Shown in pieces: positions 33,421 through 45,331 of a stretch of DNA of 64,000 nt. The stretch is from NCBI GenBank assembly GCA_032690845.1, contig CM064429.1:13982569-14046568 (forward strand), read 5' to 3'. This DNA is from Eleusine coracana subsp. coracana (lineage: Eukaryota > Streptophyta > Magnoliopsida > Poales > Poaceae). Numbering within the stretch: position 1 is the first letter of the stretch; each line of letters opens with the position of its first letter. The translations under genes and the position numbers were made by a program. The notes beneath the pieces are model-generated. The model was not told the DNA's origin, did not search any database, and worked only from the letters and a program-made list of their open reading frames with translations.

Positions 33421-34963
33421 TGTTGACGGCTGTTAAGTACCATTTTCAACCGTCAACTATACTCAAATAAAGGAGAATTTGGCATTTCATACACGCATGC
33501 TTTATCACAATAATATAGTTCCACTTGTACTTGGAGAACTTTGTGCATGCAGGAGGAAATGTGAAGGAAACACCTCAAAAGGCAAGAAAACACATTTTCG
33601 ACCAATCAGAGAGCGCCACATGGACGTCACACGGATTCAAGGGCCCATTTGCAGCACTTAACCGACGTAACTCCCTGTAATACCGCGGGAACCGACCTCA
33701 GGACCCACAGGACAGCCACCTGGAGAAAGCACAGGCCAGGAGGGGCCACCCCCAGGTCGGCCGACCTGGTCAGGTCGGCCGACCCAGCCGGGCGCTCTCT
33801 CCGCCTGGGCTTCCACGTGTTGGCTCCTCCGCGACTCCTGATGACGGTTTGAGATGCCTTCCGTGGCGGTTACGCTCCCTTGCCGACCTATTGAGGCTAT
33901 AAATAGGAGGGTGTGCCTTCACACTCAACACACACCACAAGAAGCATTTCTCTCTTGCTAGTAGTAGTTCTTGGAGTGGAGTTAGGCTGAGTCTAGAGCT
34001 CTCTAGTCCCAAGTCTTCACTTGGAATTGGTATGGCTCTTGTATCTTTTCCCTTTTGTAAGACTTTACTCTTATCAATATATATATCTTTTCTATATAGT
34101 TGTGCTTGGGTCATGAGTTTCTTGTTTGATTTTGTGATCCATATATGTGATAGTATAGTCTACTTGTGTGATAGTAGTTTATATTTATTATACTACTATT
34201 GTCATGCTAGTTATATACCGTCACTATAGTCTAGTTTATATGTTATAGTCTCTATGCTTAGTTTTAGCTGATAAAGTATAGCATGGGTTTGGTGATCGTA
34301 TTCGTACGGTAGCTCTGCCTCGTTAATAGTAATCGCGGAGGGGCAGAGTGCTCTTTGGTCATGCAAGTATGGTACTTGGGTGACTGATTTGCATCAATTA
34401 TTCGTTAGTCTACTGGTTCGTTGAGGTAGGCGGCAGGTGGTGACAGCCCTGTCCGTCCTTTGAAATCCTCCCCGCTAGGCTAGTGCGTAGGCTCTTGGCG
34501 GAAGTCGCCTGTGGATGCAGGGGTAAGTCCGTGCCTGAAGTGCTATACTATTGACTGCTGAACCTGAGTGTGGGTCTGTATGTATTCTACTTAGGCTATG
34601 CAACTGTATAGGAATGTATAGTAGGAGTAGCTTAGCCTAGTCTTTCCTCCACTAGACTTTATTTATTTAGTAGGAATCTTCTGTGTGTGTCACACTACCC
34701 GGTTATTATCATGTACCCGCCTGTCTTGGTTAGATATCCTTGCTAATTGTTAACATGACCTTATATGTTAGTAACGCTTCTTGATCATAACCTTCCTTTG
34801 GGATAAACAAATACGATACCCTGAATACTTCCGGGTGAAATGCTACAGCGGTATTCTCCGTGCGCTTGCGGATTTTACCTACTTGACTCTGGGACATATT
34901 AGTGAACCGTTTCTGGCTCCGTGCCGGGAATGATTTATTAATATGGCTTAGCAAAAGTCAACA
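33421..34963 (+). mobile_element. Solo LTR of element B family
   Basis: 1543 bp, TGTTGACGG...GTCAACA, nearly identical to the B LTRs, with target duplication gtggc (33416-33420, 34964-34968). Differs by a short duplication of 'aggtcggccgacc' near 33753-33785 and a small deletion near 33976, so it is not derived from the adjacent B copy. Confidence 0.93.
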
Positions 34964-34968
34964 GTGGC

Positions 34969-35330
34969 GGGGAGGGACCGGGACTCCGGCAGGAGTGGTC
35001 CAATGAGGAGTAGGGGAAGGCACCATCCTTCCGAGACCTCAAAAAAAAGTCATGAGCATTCCTTGACCCCCTCTTTACTATTCCGCATTTGTGTGCTCTA
35101 TTAACTAGGTTGAATCGTGGCTTGCATAGGTTAGTGTGTTTTGCTTCCGCGCTTGCTATCATCATGAACACTAGCATGTGTAGGGTCTTGGCCTACTAGC
35201 CTTGATAGGTTGCAACGATTGCTAGGCTCTAGTAGTGTAAATTGAAGTATTTGTATTCGTGAGTGGCTTACTGTTTCACCCCCCCCCTCTCGGTACGCCT
35301 TCGGTCCTTATAAGTGGTATCAGAGCCAAG
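34969..35330 (+). repeat. 5' LTR of element C, segment 3, and primer-binding site
   Basis: Last part of the 5' LTR (to 35312, ending CCTTATA where the 3' LTR has CCTTACA), with a run of ten C near 35279. The primer-binding site TGGTATCAGAGCCAAG follows at 35315-35330, complementary to initiator tRNA-Met. Confidence 0.85.
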
Positions 35331-35365
35331 TGCTCATCTTTGAGGCTTCATCGCCTTGAGTAAGG

Positions 35366-37365
35366 ATGCCGGGACAGGTAGGGAGTGTTCCCATTTTTGA
35401 TGGGGAGGACTACGGGTATTGGAAGGCTCGCATGCAAGCCTACCTGGAGTCCCTGGATCCAGAGATATGGATGGTCACTCACGAGTCTGATGCAGATGTG
35501 AACCTGCTTGAGCCTGATTTTATTAAGAGCAACGCTAAGGCCAAGAATGCTCTGTTTGCATGCATATCTAAGGATGTCTTTTCTAGGTTGAATGCTAGTT
35601 CCACAACACATGGTATCTAGACTGAGATTCAGGGTCTCCATGAGGGTACCAATGATGTCAAAGAGGAAAGATACTATGTGCTGAAGAACAAGTATGATAA
35701 CTTCACTAGATTGCCACATGAGAGAGCTAACACTGTTTATTCTCGCTTTTATATTCTAGTGGAGGAGATCAATGCTCTTGGGGATGACTTCAAGCTGAAG
35801 CCTGTTGAGGTGATAAGAAGATTCTTGAGGCTATTCAAAGACCCCAAGTATGAGTCCATCATCACCTTGTCCTTGCAAGGTGACCTCAAGACCAAGACCA
35901 TGAAGGATGTACTTGGCAAGATCACTGCCTTCGAGTGCTATCAGCTGGATTTGGATGATCCTCAACCATCCAACCTTGCTCTTCAAGCCGAGAAGCAGGA
36001 GCCTGTCAAGAGCAAGAAGAAGGTAGAGATTGAAGAAGAAGATGACGATGATGATGAAGATGACTTGAGTGAGGACTTGGCTCTTCTCATGAAGAAGATG
36101 AGGACCTTCAAGAACAAGTTTCCTTCCAAGTCCAGGGGCAAGTGCTACAACTGTGGGTCAAAGAACCACTTTGTTCGAGATTGTCCCAAGCCCAAGAAAG
36201 AAGCCTTCAAGTCCCAAGACTCAAGTGATGATGAAGAAAAAGAAGACACCAAATCCAAGCAAAAGAAGAAGAAGTACTTCAACTAGGATAAGAGCAAAGG
36301 CAAGGGCAAATCTCAAGGCCACAAGAAGAAGTTCTCACGTAAGGCCCTTGTTGGAGAGTGCACAAGTGACAACTCAAGTGATGAGTCCTCCTCTTCAAGT
36401 GATGAAGAAGTGGCCAGCCTAGCCATGATCAAGACCACATCACCACGAGCTCTTCCTCCACCTCCCACGTGCCTCATGGCCGCGAGCCAACTTGGGGAGA
36501 GTGAGGATGAGAGTAGTGATGACAGCAATGATGAGGAGCTCTCCTGCGCTGAGCTTTGAGTATGGTTGAGCAAGCCCGCGACATCGCCGTCAAGAAATCC
36601 AAAATGTTGGATGTGGTAAGAGAAGAGTGTAAGTTGGCTAAGGACCATGTTGGTGAGCTTGAGAGTGAGATCAAGGACCTTGTCACATCTCATGAGGCTT
36701 TAAACAAGAGTTATGACAAACTCAAGGATGATCATGTAGAACTACGTGAGAAGTACGAGGCCCTTGAACTTACTTTTGAGGCCATCAATGTTGACAACCT
36801 TCCCTCTCCCTCCTCTAGTTCATCCAAGAGTGATGCTTCTACTATGTGTGATGAACTAACCACCTTGGTCGAGGTTTCATCTCTTGAGCCATTTGTTTTG
36901 AAGGAATATCACAAGCTCAAGGAAGAGAGGAAAATGGTGATGGATGGCTTTGAGAGGCTCACACATGGTAGAGCCATTCACAAGGAGATTCCTGGGAGAA
37001 ACCTTGTGAACAATGTCTCCCACCGGGGACTTAGCTCATATCCCACCGCCATCGACATCATCGGGACGAGTGATTCCATTCTCGCATGGATCAAACCCTT
37101 GCTCACCGATGACTACTATTGCGAGAGATGTTGCAAGGATAGCCACACCATCAAGGATTGTCCTATGGTGAGAAGTTTCATTGTTTTACCTAACGCTAAC
37201 TTAATTCATGAGAACACACATTTCAAGATTTTTAGAAACAAGGATGGCAAGGTGAATGCTAAGACTTTGGGACCACCAAACAAGAAGAGAAAATGGGTGC
37301 CTAAGTGCATTGTTGATCTTGAGAGGTCAATGAAGTACAAGTGGGTGCCCAAGAACAAGACCTAG
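35366..37365 (+). pseudogene. Element C gag (UBN2 / zinc-knuckle), disrupted
   Basis: ATG at 35366 begins a Copia-type gag. The N-terminal DUF4219-like part reads FDGEDYGYWKARMQAYL. The UBN2 domain follows (VYSRFYILVEEINALG). A first zinc knuckle, CYNCGSKNHFVRDC, lies near 36150, then an acidic/basic coiled region, and a second CCHC (CERCCKDSHTIKDC) near 37120. Breaks: an in-frame TAG at 35618-35620, a TAG at 36284-36286, and a TGA at 36557 beyond which the frame shifts. Without these it would be about 665 aa. The architecture matches Sirevirus-like gag proteins. After 37365 there is no pol. Confidence 0.85.
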
Positions 37366-37390
37366 AAGATGGTGGTGGTGGTGGACCGTG

Positions 37391-37456
37391 AGCTTACTTG
37401 AAGATCAAGTGATGTCCACCATTAGCTTACTTGAAGATCAAGTGATGTCCACCATA
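37391..37456. repeat. 33-bp tandem duplication after element C gag
   Basis: Two copies of a 33-bp unit starting AGCTTACTTGAAGATCAAGT (37391-37423, 37424-37456), differing only at the last base. Confidence 0.9.
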
Positions 37457-38115
37457 AGTGATGTGGACCTCAACGTCATATCTACTCATGAGGGAGGTAA
37501 CCGTGTTTATTCTTGGTAGTTGTAGTGTGTTTTTCTTTCCCTTGCATTGCATGGTAATTAGGACTCCTTTGTGACTACTATGCTTTGCATCCATGCATGT
37601 GTAAATAACTAAAAGAAAAACACAAAAAATTAGTCAATGTCTAACCCATCCAAGATAGCTATGAGCAAGGAGGACTGCTTGAGATGGTGGTTTGGCTTCT
37701 CTCAAGGCAAGGGTATGGCTTATAGTGAGTAAGCTTGGGAGGGGTTCAAAGTTGACATTGTTAGGTTTCCTTTATGTCTTGTTTTAATATTGCTCACATT
37801 CACATGGCATGTTTATTTTTCATTGCATATGTAAAATGCTTGTTGCATGCATCATATAGGAAACACAAAGGAGGCTTGTCACATTTGGAAATATTTATGC
37901 CTCATGCTCTATATGAGATTACATCTCCTTAAGTGTGACCAAAGGAAAGGATTGTGCTTCATGCTCATTGAGCAAGCTCTTATGAACACCGAGGTTAACC
38001 CCACTCGCGCGGTTCATGGACTAAAGCTCATACATACCCATTTGGCTCTTATTCGCTTTGGTTCTTATTTGCTCAATTCTTAATTTGGCATTCACAAAAA
38101 TTATAAGGCCATAGA
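37457..38115 (+). other. Element C internal spacer, no gene
   Basis: Non-coding interior of element C between the gag remnant and insertion A1. In an autonomous Sirevirus-like element pol would follow gag here; nothing resembling protease, integrase or reverse transcriptase is present. Confidence 0.6.
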
Positions 38116-38120
38116 GTGCT

Positions 38121-39019
38121 TGATATGGACAAGGGTTCCCGATCTTTCGATAGGTTCTGATAATCTTGATTAAGGCGGAGGCGATACACAAATCGATCCG
38201 GCTTCCGAACGACACGTTCTGAACCCCGCAATCGTAGCACAACGTCTCCTCTGGTTATCAACCGTTCAAGAATGATTGACCTCGCCGAGAAGGCTTATCC
38301 TTGCCTATAAATCAAGAACACAAGCAAGAACAAAGAAGAATACAACCAAATTTACAAGTATACGATGAATCTCACAAGTTGGAGTCTCACAAACCGATCA
38401 AACGGCAAAACTGTTATTAACAGAATAATCTAAGCAAAATCCAAACCCTAATGAAGAGGCGGTGGCTGTATATGAGGACCCTAGGGTCGTGCAAGACCCC
38501 CTGGACGCAGCCCTCAGTGGGCTCAACTCGATACATGGCCCAAAGACCGATTACGGTGTCGCAGCACCAGGACAGATTCTGGAAGTCGAATTGTTTCGGT
38601 GATTGCCGATGGCTCGGGAAGAATTTTGATATGGGACCAGTTGGATTGGAAAGGGCTTTTCGTTATCTTTCCAGGCATATATAGAACGTCCAAATCCGAG
38701 TCCGTATACGTCCTGAGCGTCCGTTTTAGTGCAGACTGATCCTGGGCTCCGAAACAGACTCGAAGTCGGTTTTGATTGGGCCTCCACCTTGGCTTGGACG
38801 TCCTTGCTGGCCCATCACGTCTCCAATCACCTCCCCAGCTATCTCATCATCATCTTCATGGTTTCTAACAACAATTAATTCATTAGGTAGCAATTATTCT
38901 CAAAATCACATAAAGGAATCATTAGGAACAAGCTCACCCCTAAATTCAGTTGTCGCGCACGAACTTGCATTTTGATTGGCGGAATGCTGGGTGTATCCAT
39001 AAGGGTGATGTCCTCATCA
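38121..39019 (-). repeat. 3' LTR of element A1
   Basis: 899 bp. Its coding-strand start encodes the last about 48 residues of the A1 ORF. A 1-bp deletion relative to the 5' LTR near 38895 truncates the in-LTR frame. Confidence 0.93.
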
Positions 39020-40539
39020 TTCTCCCCCTTTTGAATTAGAGTCGTCCTCGACTCGAGCTCATCTCTTTCTCCCATGTATGGTCTCAAATTTGAAATATTA
39101 ATTGTGCAACTATTCCCAAACTTGGGATGCAACTCATATTTATATGCATTATGAAATTTGTCATCACAATGAGAATCTACAGTAGAAGGCATTCCGTGCA
39201 AATTAATAATCTCTTTGAAAACTTGGTCAGCAATATGAGCATCATTCTCACTCTTATCACAAGGTAGACAATGTGTGATCTTAGAAATACTAGAAAAAGA
39301 TGACATGACATGGTAGTTGATATTAAAGTTTTCTAGTTGGTCATTTAGTTGAAAACCAAGAGGATGTTTCAGATTTGAACAAACATAAACTCTATGTACC
39401 ATAAATACACCTCTATGATCATTGTTGCCAATAGCATAAAAAATGTTTCTTATCAATAAAGGCAACTTAGTTTGAGAAAACATTTGCTTCTCTAAAGTAC
39501 TTAGATTACAAAGAACATCAAATTCAATATAACCTAAAGTATTTAGAGAAGAAAACAATTTCTGCTCATCCTTTTGACATGTAACTAAAATCAAACGTTT
39601 AATTTCAGCACTAGTGGGTGAATCATAAGCAAAAGCATCAAGCTCATTCATTTGTTGTGGCAAAGGTATAAATAAAGCATTTACACACAACTCCTCTTTA
39701 TCACACGGACCACTAGGTAAATCAACTTGTGACAAAGGAACATGATCATAAGGTTCCGATATAGCAAGACTATTGGAACAATTCATCATATCAAGAAAGC
39801 TCTTACCTGAAGCAACAACCTGTTCTTCATCTTTCTCACTATCCTCTTCTTTGTGTAGAACCTGAAATGTATTAGTTGCAACAAGAGGCACGGAAATATG
39901 TTCATCATCTAATTCAGAATTTGATGTATGTGTTGCAACATTTGAAACAGTCCATTCTTTCCTAAACGGTTCATTCTTTCTCCTTTCAAGCCTTTGTTGA
40001 TCCTCTTCTAAAATTTCAGCAGCGGTCATAGGTTTAAGAGTAACTCTTCTATCATTGTATTTAAATGAGTAGCTATTTATAATGGCATTGTGCGAAGCAT
40101 TATTTGTAATAATCCAAGGTTTACTCAATAACAAATGACATGCTTGCATAGGTACTATATCAAATTCTGCACTATCCTTATAAGAACCAATAAAAAATTC
40201 AATGCGTGCAATTTTATCTACCTTTATCTTACCAAAAGAATTTACCCCTTGGATGTAGTATGGACATGGGTGTGGCTGTGTTGTCAATCCAAGCTTCTCT
40301 ACTAATTCTAAACTTGCGATGTTGCGGCTACTCTCTCCATCAATGATAACACGACAACGTCGATCCTTGACAACAAAGTGAGTCTGAAATAAATTTTTCA
40401 ATTGATTTTGCTCTACCTTCTCCATTTGAGGACTGAGCACTCTTTGTAATACATCAGTCATATTATTCTCATTAGACGATGTTGAATCATCACCATGAGT
40501 GGCGTAACCTGTCATTGTTAATAGCAAACAAGGAAACAC
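38875..40539 (-). CDS. Element A1 protease-plus-linker ORF, 554 aa
   Basis: A single intact frame. Residues about 50-170 are a retropepsin-like domain: VIIDGESSRNIASLELVEKL at the active site (Gly-Glu-Ser replaces the usual Gly-Gly-Ser) and FDIVPMQACHLLL downstream. A long region of unknown function follows. A short integrase echo (ADQVFKEIINLHGMPST) is joined in frame to the polyprotein C-terminus (ISNLRPYMGERDELESR), and the frame then enters the 3' LTR (DEDITLMDTPSIPP). Compared with element E, capsid, reverse transcriptase, RNase H and most of integrase have been removed while the reading frame was kept. The altered protease box suggests it may not be catalytic. Confidence 0.8.
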   Translation of the reverse strand: MFPCLLLTMTGYATHGDDSTSSNENNMTDVLQRVLSPQMEKVEQNQLKNLFQTHFVVKDRRCRVIIDGESSRNIASLELVEKLGLTTQPHPCPYYIQGVNSFGKIKVDKIARIEFFIGSYKDSAEFDIVPMQACHLLLSKPWIITNNASHNAIINSYSFKYNDRRVTLKPMTAAEILEEDQQRLERRKNEPFRKEWTVSNVATHTSNSELDDEHISVPLVATNTFQVLHKEEDSEKDEEQVVASGKSFLDMMNCSNSLAISEPYDHVPLSQVDLPSGPCDKEELCVNALFIPLPQQMNELDAFAYDSPTSAEIKRLILVTCQKDEQKLFSSLNTLGYIEFDVLCNLSTLEKQMFSQTKLPLLIRNIFYAIGNNDHRGVFMVHRVYVCSNLKHPLGFQLNDQLENFNINYHVMSSFSSISKITHCLPCDKSENDAHIADQVFKEIINLHGMPSTVDSHCDDKFHNAYKYELHPKFGNSCTINISNLRPYMGERDELESRTTLIQKGENDEDITLMDTPSIPPIKMQVRARQLNLGVSLFLMIPLCDFENNCYLMN

Positions 40540-41537
40540 ACGGAAGTATATTTTTCTATCACTACTATGTGATAACAGTGTAAACTCTCAACAAGCAAAG
40601 GGAAGCATCTTATCAAGCTCTTAAAAAGTTCTTAATTACAACAAGCAAAGGATACCTTGGAGAGTGTGAACTGATGATTGCGAGAGTCAAAAAAATTTGT
40701 GCCTGTTCAGAAGGAAATATATGGAGCTTGGATAGGCAATATTAGGTAGCAAGGATTAGCAAAATTTCAATTCAGAAGTTGCAAAACTGAATAATAGTCC
40801 CAAGCTATTCTATGTCACCGGCCTAAAATTGTCTCGGACCTAGTTCAAGCAAGCAAGCAAATGACTTAACAAAGGACACAAAGGATGCAAGCAATTCTGA
40901 ATTTGTATCTTTTCTTTTTTCTACTTCTTTTTTTTTGTGCGGCTTTTTCTCTTGTGCACTTTTGCCTTTTTCTTTTCTTTTCTTGAGAATCAGAACTGCA
41001 GCAAGGTATTACAAGTTTTACAACCAATGGAACCCCAGAATATTTTTTTTTCTTACTACAAGTGCAGCAAAAGGATTCTTGTAATAGCACAACTAAAACA
41101 AACTTCTATAACAAGATCAAACACTAATTGGTTGGCTTTTGATCACAATGAGACAGCAGCAGAGCACTCTAATTTTCTTTTGCACACGAAAGTAGAAGGC
41201 TAGATGTTAAAGAAATATTTAGTGCACATAATTCTAGCAATACTATTATCTAAACATATGCAACACTGATTTTTCCCTTGTTTGTCTATGACAAGGATAT
41301 GCACGACTCAAACAAGACCAAAGAACAAGCACTAGACCAGCAACACAATGACCTTGTAGGTACTAAAATTCAGAGAAGCAAAGTAAACTGAAAATTGCAA
41401 GACACAAGGGGGGTGTAGGATAGCGGAAACACGACGAACAAATATTTTTGTAGGGCAATTTTCTGGACTCTAGGATTGAACAAAATAACAAGGATAACGG
41501 CGAACCTAACGGTGTACCTGAAGCTCTGATTACCACT
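40540..41537 (-). other. A1 leader region with primer-binding site
   Basis: Untranslated leader between primer-binding site and ORF, with a pyrimidine/purine-rich tract near 40905-40985. A related leader follows the 5' LTR at 63161-64000. No coding potential. Confidence 0.75.
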
Positions 41538-42437
41538 TGATGTGGACAAGGGTTCCCGATCTTCCGATAGGTTCTGATAATCTTGATTAAGGCGGAGGCG
41601 ATACACAAATCGATCCGGCTTCCGAACGACACGTTCTGAACACCGCAATCACAGCACAACGTCTCCTCTGGTTATCAACTGTTCAAGAACGATTGACCTC
41701 GCCGAGAAGGCTTATCCTTGCCTGTAAATCAAGAACACAAGCAAGAACAAAGAAGAATGCAACCAAATTTGCAAGTATACGATAAATCTCACAAGTTGGA
41801 GTCTCACAAACCGATCAAACGGTAAAACTGTTATCAACAGAATAATCTAAGCAAAACCCAAACCCTAATGAAGAGGCGGCGGCTGTATATGAGGACCCTA
41901 GGGTCGTGCAAGACCCCCTGGACGCAGCCCTCAGTGGGCTCAACTCGATACATGGCCTAAAGACCGATTACGGTGTCGCAGCACCAGGACAGATTCTGGA
42001 AGTCGAATTGTTTTGGCGATTGCCGATGGCTCGGGACGAATTTTGACATGGGACTAGTTGGGTTGGAAAGGGCTTTTCGTTATCTTTGTAGGCATATATA
42101 GAACGTCCAAATCCGAGTCCGTATGCGTCCTGGGCGTCCGTTTTAGTGCAGACTGGTCCTGGGCTCCAAAACAGACTCGAAGTCGGTTTTGATTGGGCCT
42201 CCACCTTGGCTTGGACGTCCTTGCTGGCCCATCACGTCTCCAATCACCTCCCCAGCTATCTCATCATCATCTTCATGGTTTCTAACAACAATTAATTCAT
42301 TAGGTAGCAATCTATTCTCAAAATCACATAAAGGAATCATTAGGAACAAGCTCACCCCTAAATTCAGTTGTCGCGCACGAACTTGCATTTTGGTTGGCGG
42401 AATGCTGGGTGTATCCATAAGGGTGATGTCCTTATCA
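41538..42437 (-). repeat. 5' LTR of element A1
   Basis: 900 bp, plus-strand limits TGATGTGG and CTTATCA; adjacent to the primer-binding site at 41523-41535 and to the gtgct target duplication at 42438-42442. Confidence 0.93.
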
Positions 42438-43033
42438 GTGCTGCTATTTGAAAATGAGTGTTTGAGAGTTCCCTTCATATTCCAAGTGTAGTGTTTATTT
42501 GTATGTTTAGAGAGGGCAGTTGGAAAATGGAGAAATTCCTTGATTCAGCGAGATTCCTATAGTGACTGTATAGTCCGATCACTCGACCGTACAGTCCGGT
42601 CAGTGCCTCTGTGCACAGTGGCTCAGGGAGTCTGGTTGTAGAGACCGAATAGAATGGTCCTAAAGACCGTACCGTCCAGTCTGCACGACTGCCAGCAAAC
42701 TTGGAGCTGACCGGACAGTCTGGTCTAAAGACCGTACCGTCCAGTCACTTTGTTGAAAACGTGTGCTTTGCTTTCTTCTGAGACCGTTGATCCATCATTG
42801 TTTAGATCTCGGTCGTCGGTGCTCCTTTGACCTAGGTCAAATTCGGTCAGCAGTTTTGGCCCCGTCCTCGTTCGCCTTCGACGTCGAGAGTTCGCTCAAG
42901 ACATCCTCGCCGATGTCGCTCGCTGCCGTGCGCCTCCACCGAGCCATCCAACCTCACCCGTGCCGTCGCTTGCTCGCCCCTGCCACATGCAAGCGCAGCC
43001 GCACTCGCCCGCGCACAACCCTAGTGCCATTGC

Positions 43034-45331
43034 CACCTCTGTCTAGAGCTGCCACCGCCACCGTGTATCTTGCCACCGCTGCCGTGTGCCTCGCGTCACC
43101 GCCGGCCACCTCTAGCGCCGCCTCTGCTCCCGCACACGCGCACAGCAGCCTCTCTCCCACCAAGCCCGAGCTACACTGAAGCCAAAGGGAAAGCTTCCCT
43201 CTTTACCCATCTTCACTGCCGATGACCAATCAAAATCCCCATCTTTTAGGCGATCAGTTGCGTGTTTTCCGCATCTACGGCTTCGAGTACTCCCAGGGTA
43301 TTTTACTAATCATCCGTTCATCGATTGATGCCCTATTTTCAAGCAATTTGGTTGATTGATGCAATTAGATCAAATTCCTATCTTTAATTGCATTAATTAG
43401 TTAATTGGCTCAGCCTAGCTGTAATTAATTCCATGTTTATTTTTTAATTGCATGTCTAGGGTTTATCTCTTGATTAGTCTACAGTTAGATTTATTGTCTA
43501 TTATTTGACTGCACACTAGATGACTCGCACCAGCCACATATAGTCGATGATCACTGTTGTTACTTTGCATATTTGTCTAGTGATCATGTACTTCATATCA
43601 GTGCTAGGATTTCAATTGCACATTTTTATCTAGTGGTGCTTTGCTGGTAGATTTATATAGGATTCTATGGTTATCCTTTCTATACCTACGTGCGTGCAGT
43701 GACAGCAATCAGCAGCAACAGAGATGGCAGGTTCAGGTCAGGATAAGGGCAAGGGCAAGATGCCAGCAAAGCGAAAGAGCAAGAGAGGACGAGGCTAGAC
43801 CCAGAGTGTGAGAGGGCCATGAGGGTTGCACAACACTTAGAGGTCATGGAGGCTTCTCGCAGGACATCTGGATCACTGCAGATCACAGGTACACAGACAG
43901 ACCACCAGGGTCGTAGGAGGAGTACCAGGCAGAGGACCATAGTGCCAGAGTTGTACACAAGGATCAGATTGCCACCGTGGTCGCAGGGTACTCCAACTTC
44001 TCGGAAGGAGAGGTCGTCGAGACCTACGGAGCAGGGATCCTCCAGGCAGCAGGAGGAGTCAGAGGAGGAGGAGTCATACTCAGAGGAGAGCTCAGAGTCA
44101 GAGTCTGAGGAGTCAGAGGAGGTTGAGGAGGAGGAGACTGAGCAGCTATCACAGCCACAACAGCAGAGGACTGCTCACCGGGCACCTCTGTCTAGAGCTG
44201 CCACCGCCACCGTGTATCTTGCCACCGCTGCCGTGTGCCTCGCGTCACCGCCGGCCACCTCTAGCGCCGCCTCTGCTCCCGCACACGCGCACAGCAGCCT
44301 CTCTCCCACCAAGCCCGAGCTACACTGAAGCCAAAGGGAAAGCTTCCCTCTTTACCCATCTTCACTGCCGATGACCAATCAAAATCCCCATCTTTTAGGC
44401 GATCAGTTGCGTGTTTTCCGCATCTACGGCTTCGAGTACTCCCAGGGTATTTTACTAATCATCCGTTCATCGATTGATGCCCTATTTTCAAGCAATTTGG
44501 TTGATTGATGCAATTAGATCAAATTCCTATCTTTAATTGCATTAATTAGTTAATTGGCTCAGCCTAGCTGTAATTAATTCCATGTTTATTTTTTAATTGC
44601 ATGTCTAGGGTTTATCTCTTGATTAGTCTACAGTTAGATTTATTGTCTATTATTTGACTGCACACTAGATGACTCGCACCAGCCACATATAGTCGATGAT
44701 CACTGTTGTTACTTTGCATATTTGTCTAGTGATCATGTACTTCATATCAGTGCTAGGATTTCAATTGCACATTTTTATCTAGTGGTGCTTTGCTGGTAGA
44801 TTTATATAGGATTCTATGGTTATCCTTTCTATACCTACGTGCGTGCAGTGACAGCAATCAGCAGCAACAGAGATGGCAGGTTCAGGTCAGGATAAGGGCA
44901 AGGGCAAGATGCCAGCAAAGCGAAAGAGCAAGAGAGGACGAGGCTAGACCCAGAGTGTGAGAGGGCCATGAGGGTTGCACAACACTTAGAGGTCATGGAG
45001 GCTTCTCGCAGGACATCTGGATCACTGCAGATCACAGGTACACAGACAGACCACCAGGGTCGTAGGAGGAGTACCAGGCAGAGGACCATAGTGCCAGAGT
45101 TGTACACAAGGATCAGATTGCCACCGTGGTCGCAGGGTACTCCAACTTCTCGGAAGGAGAGGTCGTCGAGACCTACGGAGCAGGGATCCTCCAGGCAGCA
45201 GGAGGAGTCAGAGGAGGAGGAGTCATACTCAGAGGAGAGCTCAGAGTCAGAGTCTGAGGAGTCAGAGGAGGTTGAGGAGGAGGAGACTGAGCAGCTATCA
45301 CAGCCACAACAGCAGAGGACTGCTCACCGGG
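43034..45331 (+). repeat. 1149-bp perfect tandem duplication inside element C
   Basis: Unit 1 (43034-44182) and unit 2 (44183-45331) appear identical base for base. The unit runs from a leader encoding a Ser/Ala/Pro-rich frame, through a likely splice acceptor (ACGTGCGTGCAG), the ATG of ORF2 and about 150 codons of its acidic N-terminal part. The breakpoint shows only a short shared CA/GCA. Either a very recent duplication or an assembly artefact. Confidence 0.9.

Larger units (their letters stand above)
38121..42437 (-). mobile_element. Non-autonomous Gypsy element (A1), complete
   Basis: 4317 bp, minus strand, with LTRs 38121-39019 and 41538-42437 (coding-strand TGATGAGGACATC or TGATAAGG ... 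CACATCA type ends) and target duplication gtgct (38116-38120, 42438-42442). Primer-binding site complement 'gctctgattacca' at 41523-41535 (TGGTAATCAGAGC). Polypurine tract AATTCAAAAGGGGGAGAA at 39020-39037. A leader of about 1 kb precedes the single ORF. No capsid, reverse transcriptase or RNase H. It is nested in element C. Confidence 0.95.

Noticed and set aside
33649..33852. Plus-strand frame in the B-type solo LTR
   Set aside because: Non-coding LTR sequence; the frame is not kept in the other two LTR copies.
38875..40539. 554-aa frame as a host gene
   Set aside because: It sits between LTRs, contains a retropepsin-like box and integrase echo, and ends inside the 3' LTR.
43034..45331. 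The two 1149-bp copies as LTRs
   Set aside because: They are directly adjacent, lack TG/CA ends and contain ORF2 coding sequence, so they are a tandem duplication.
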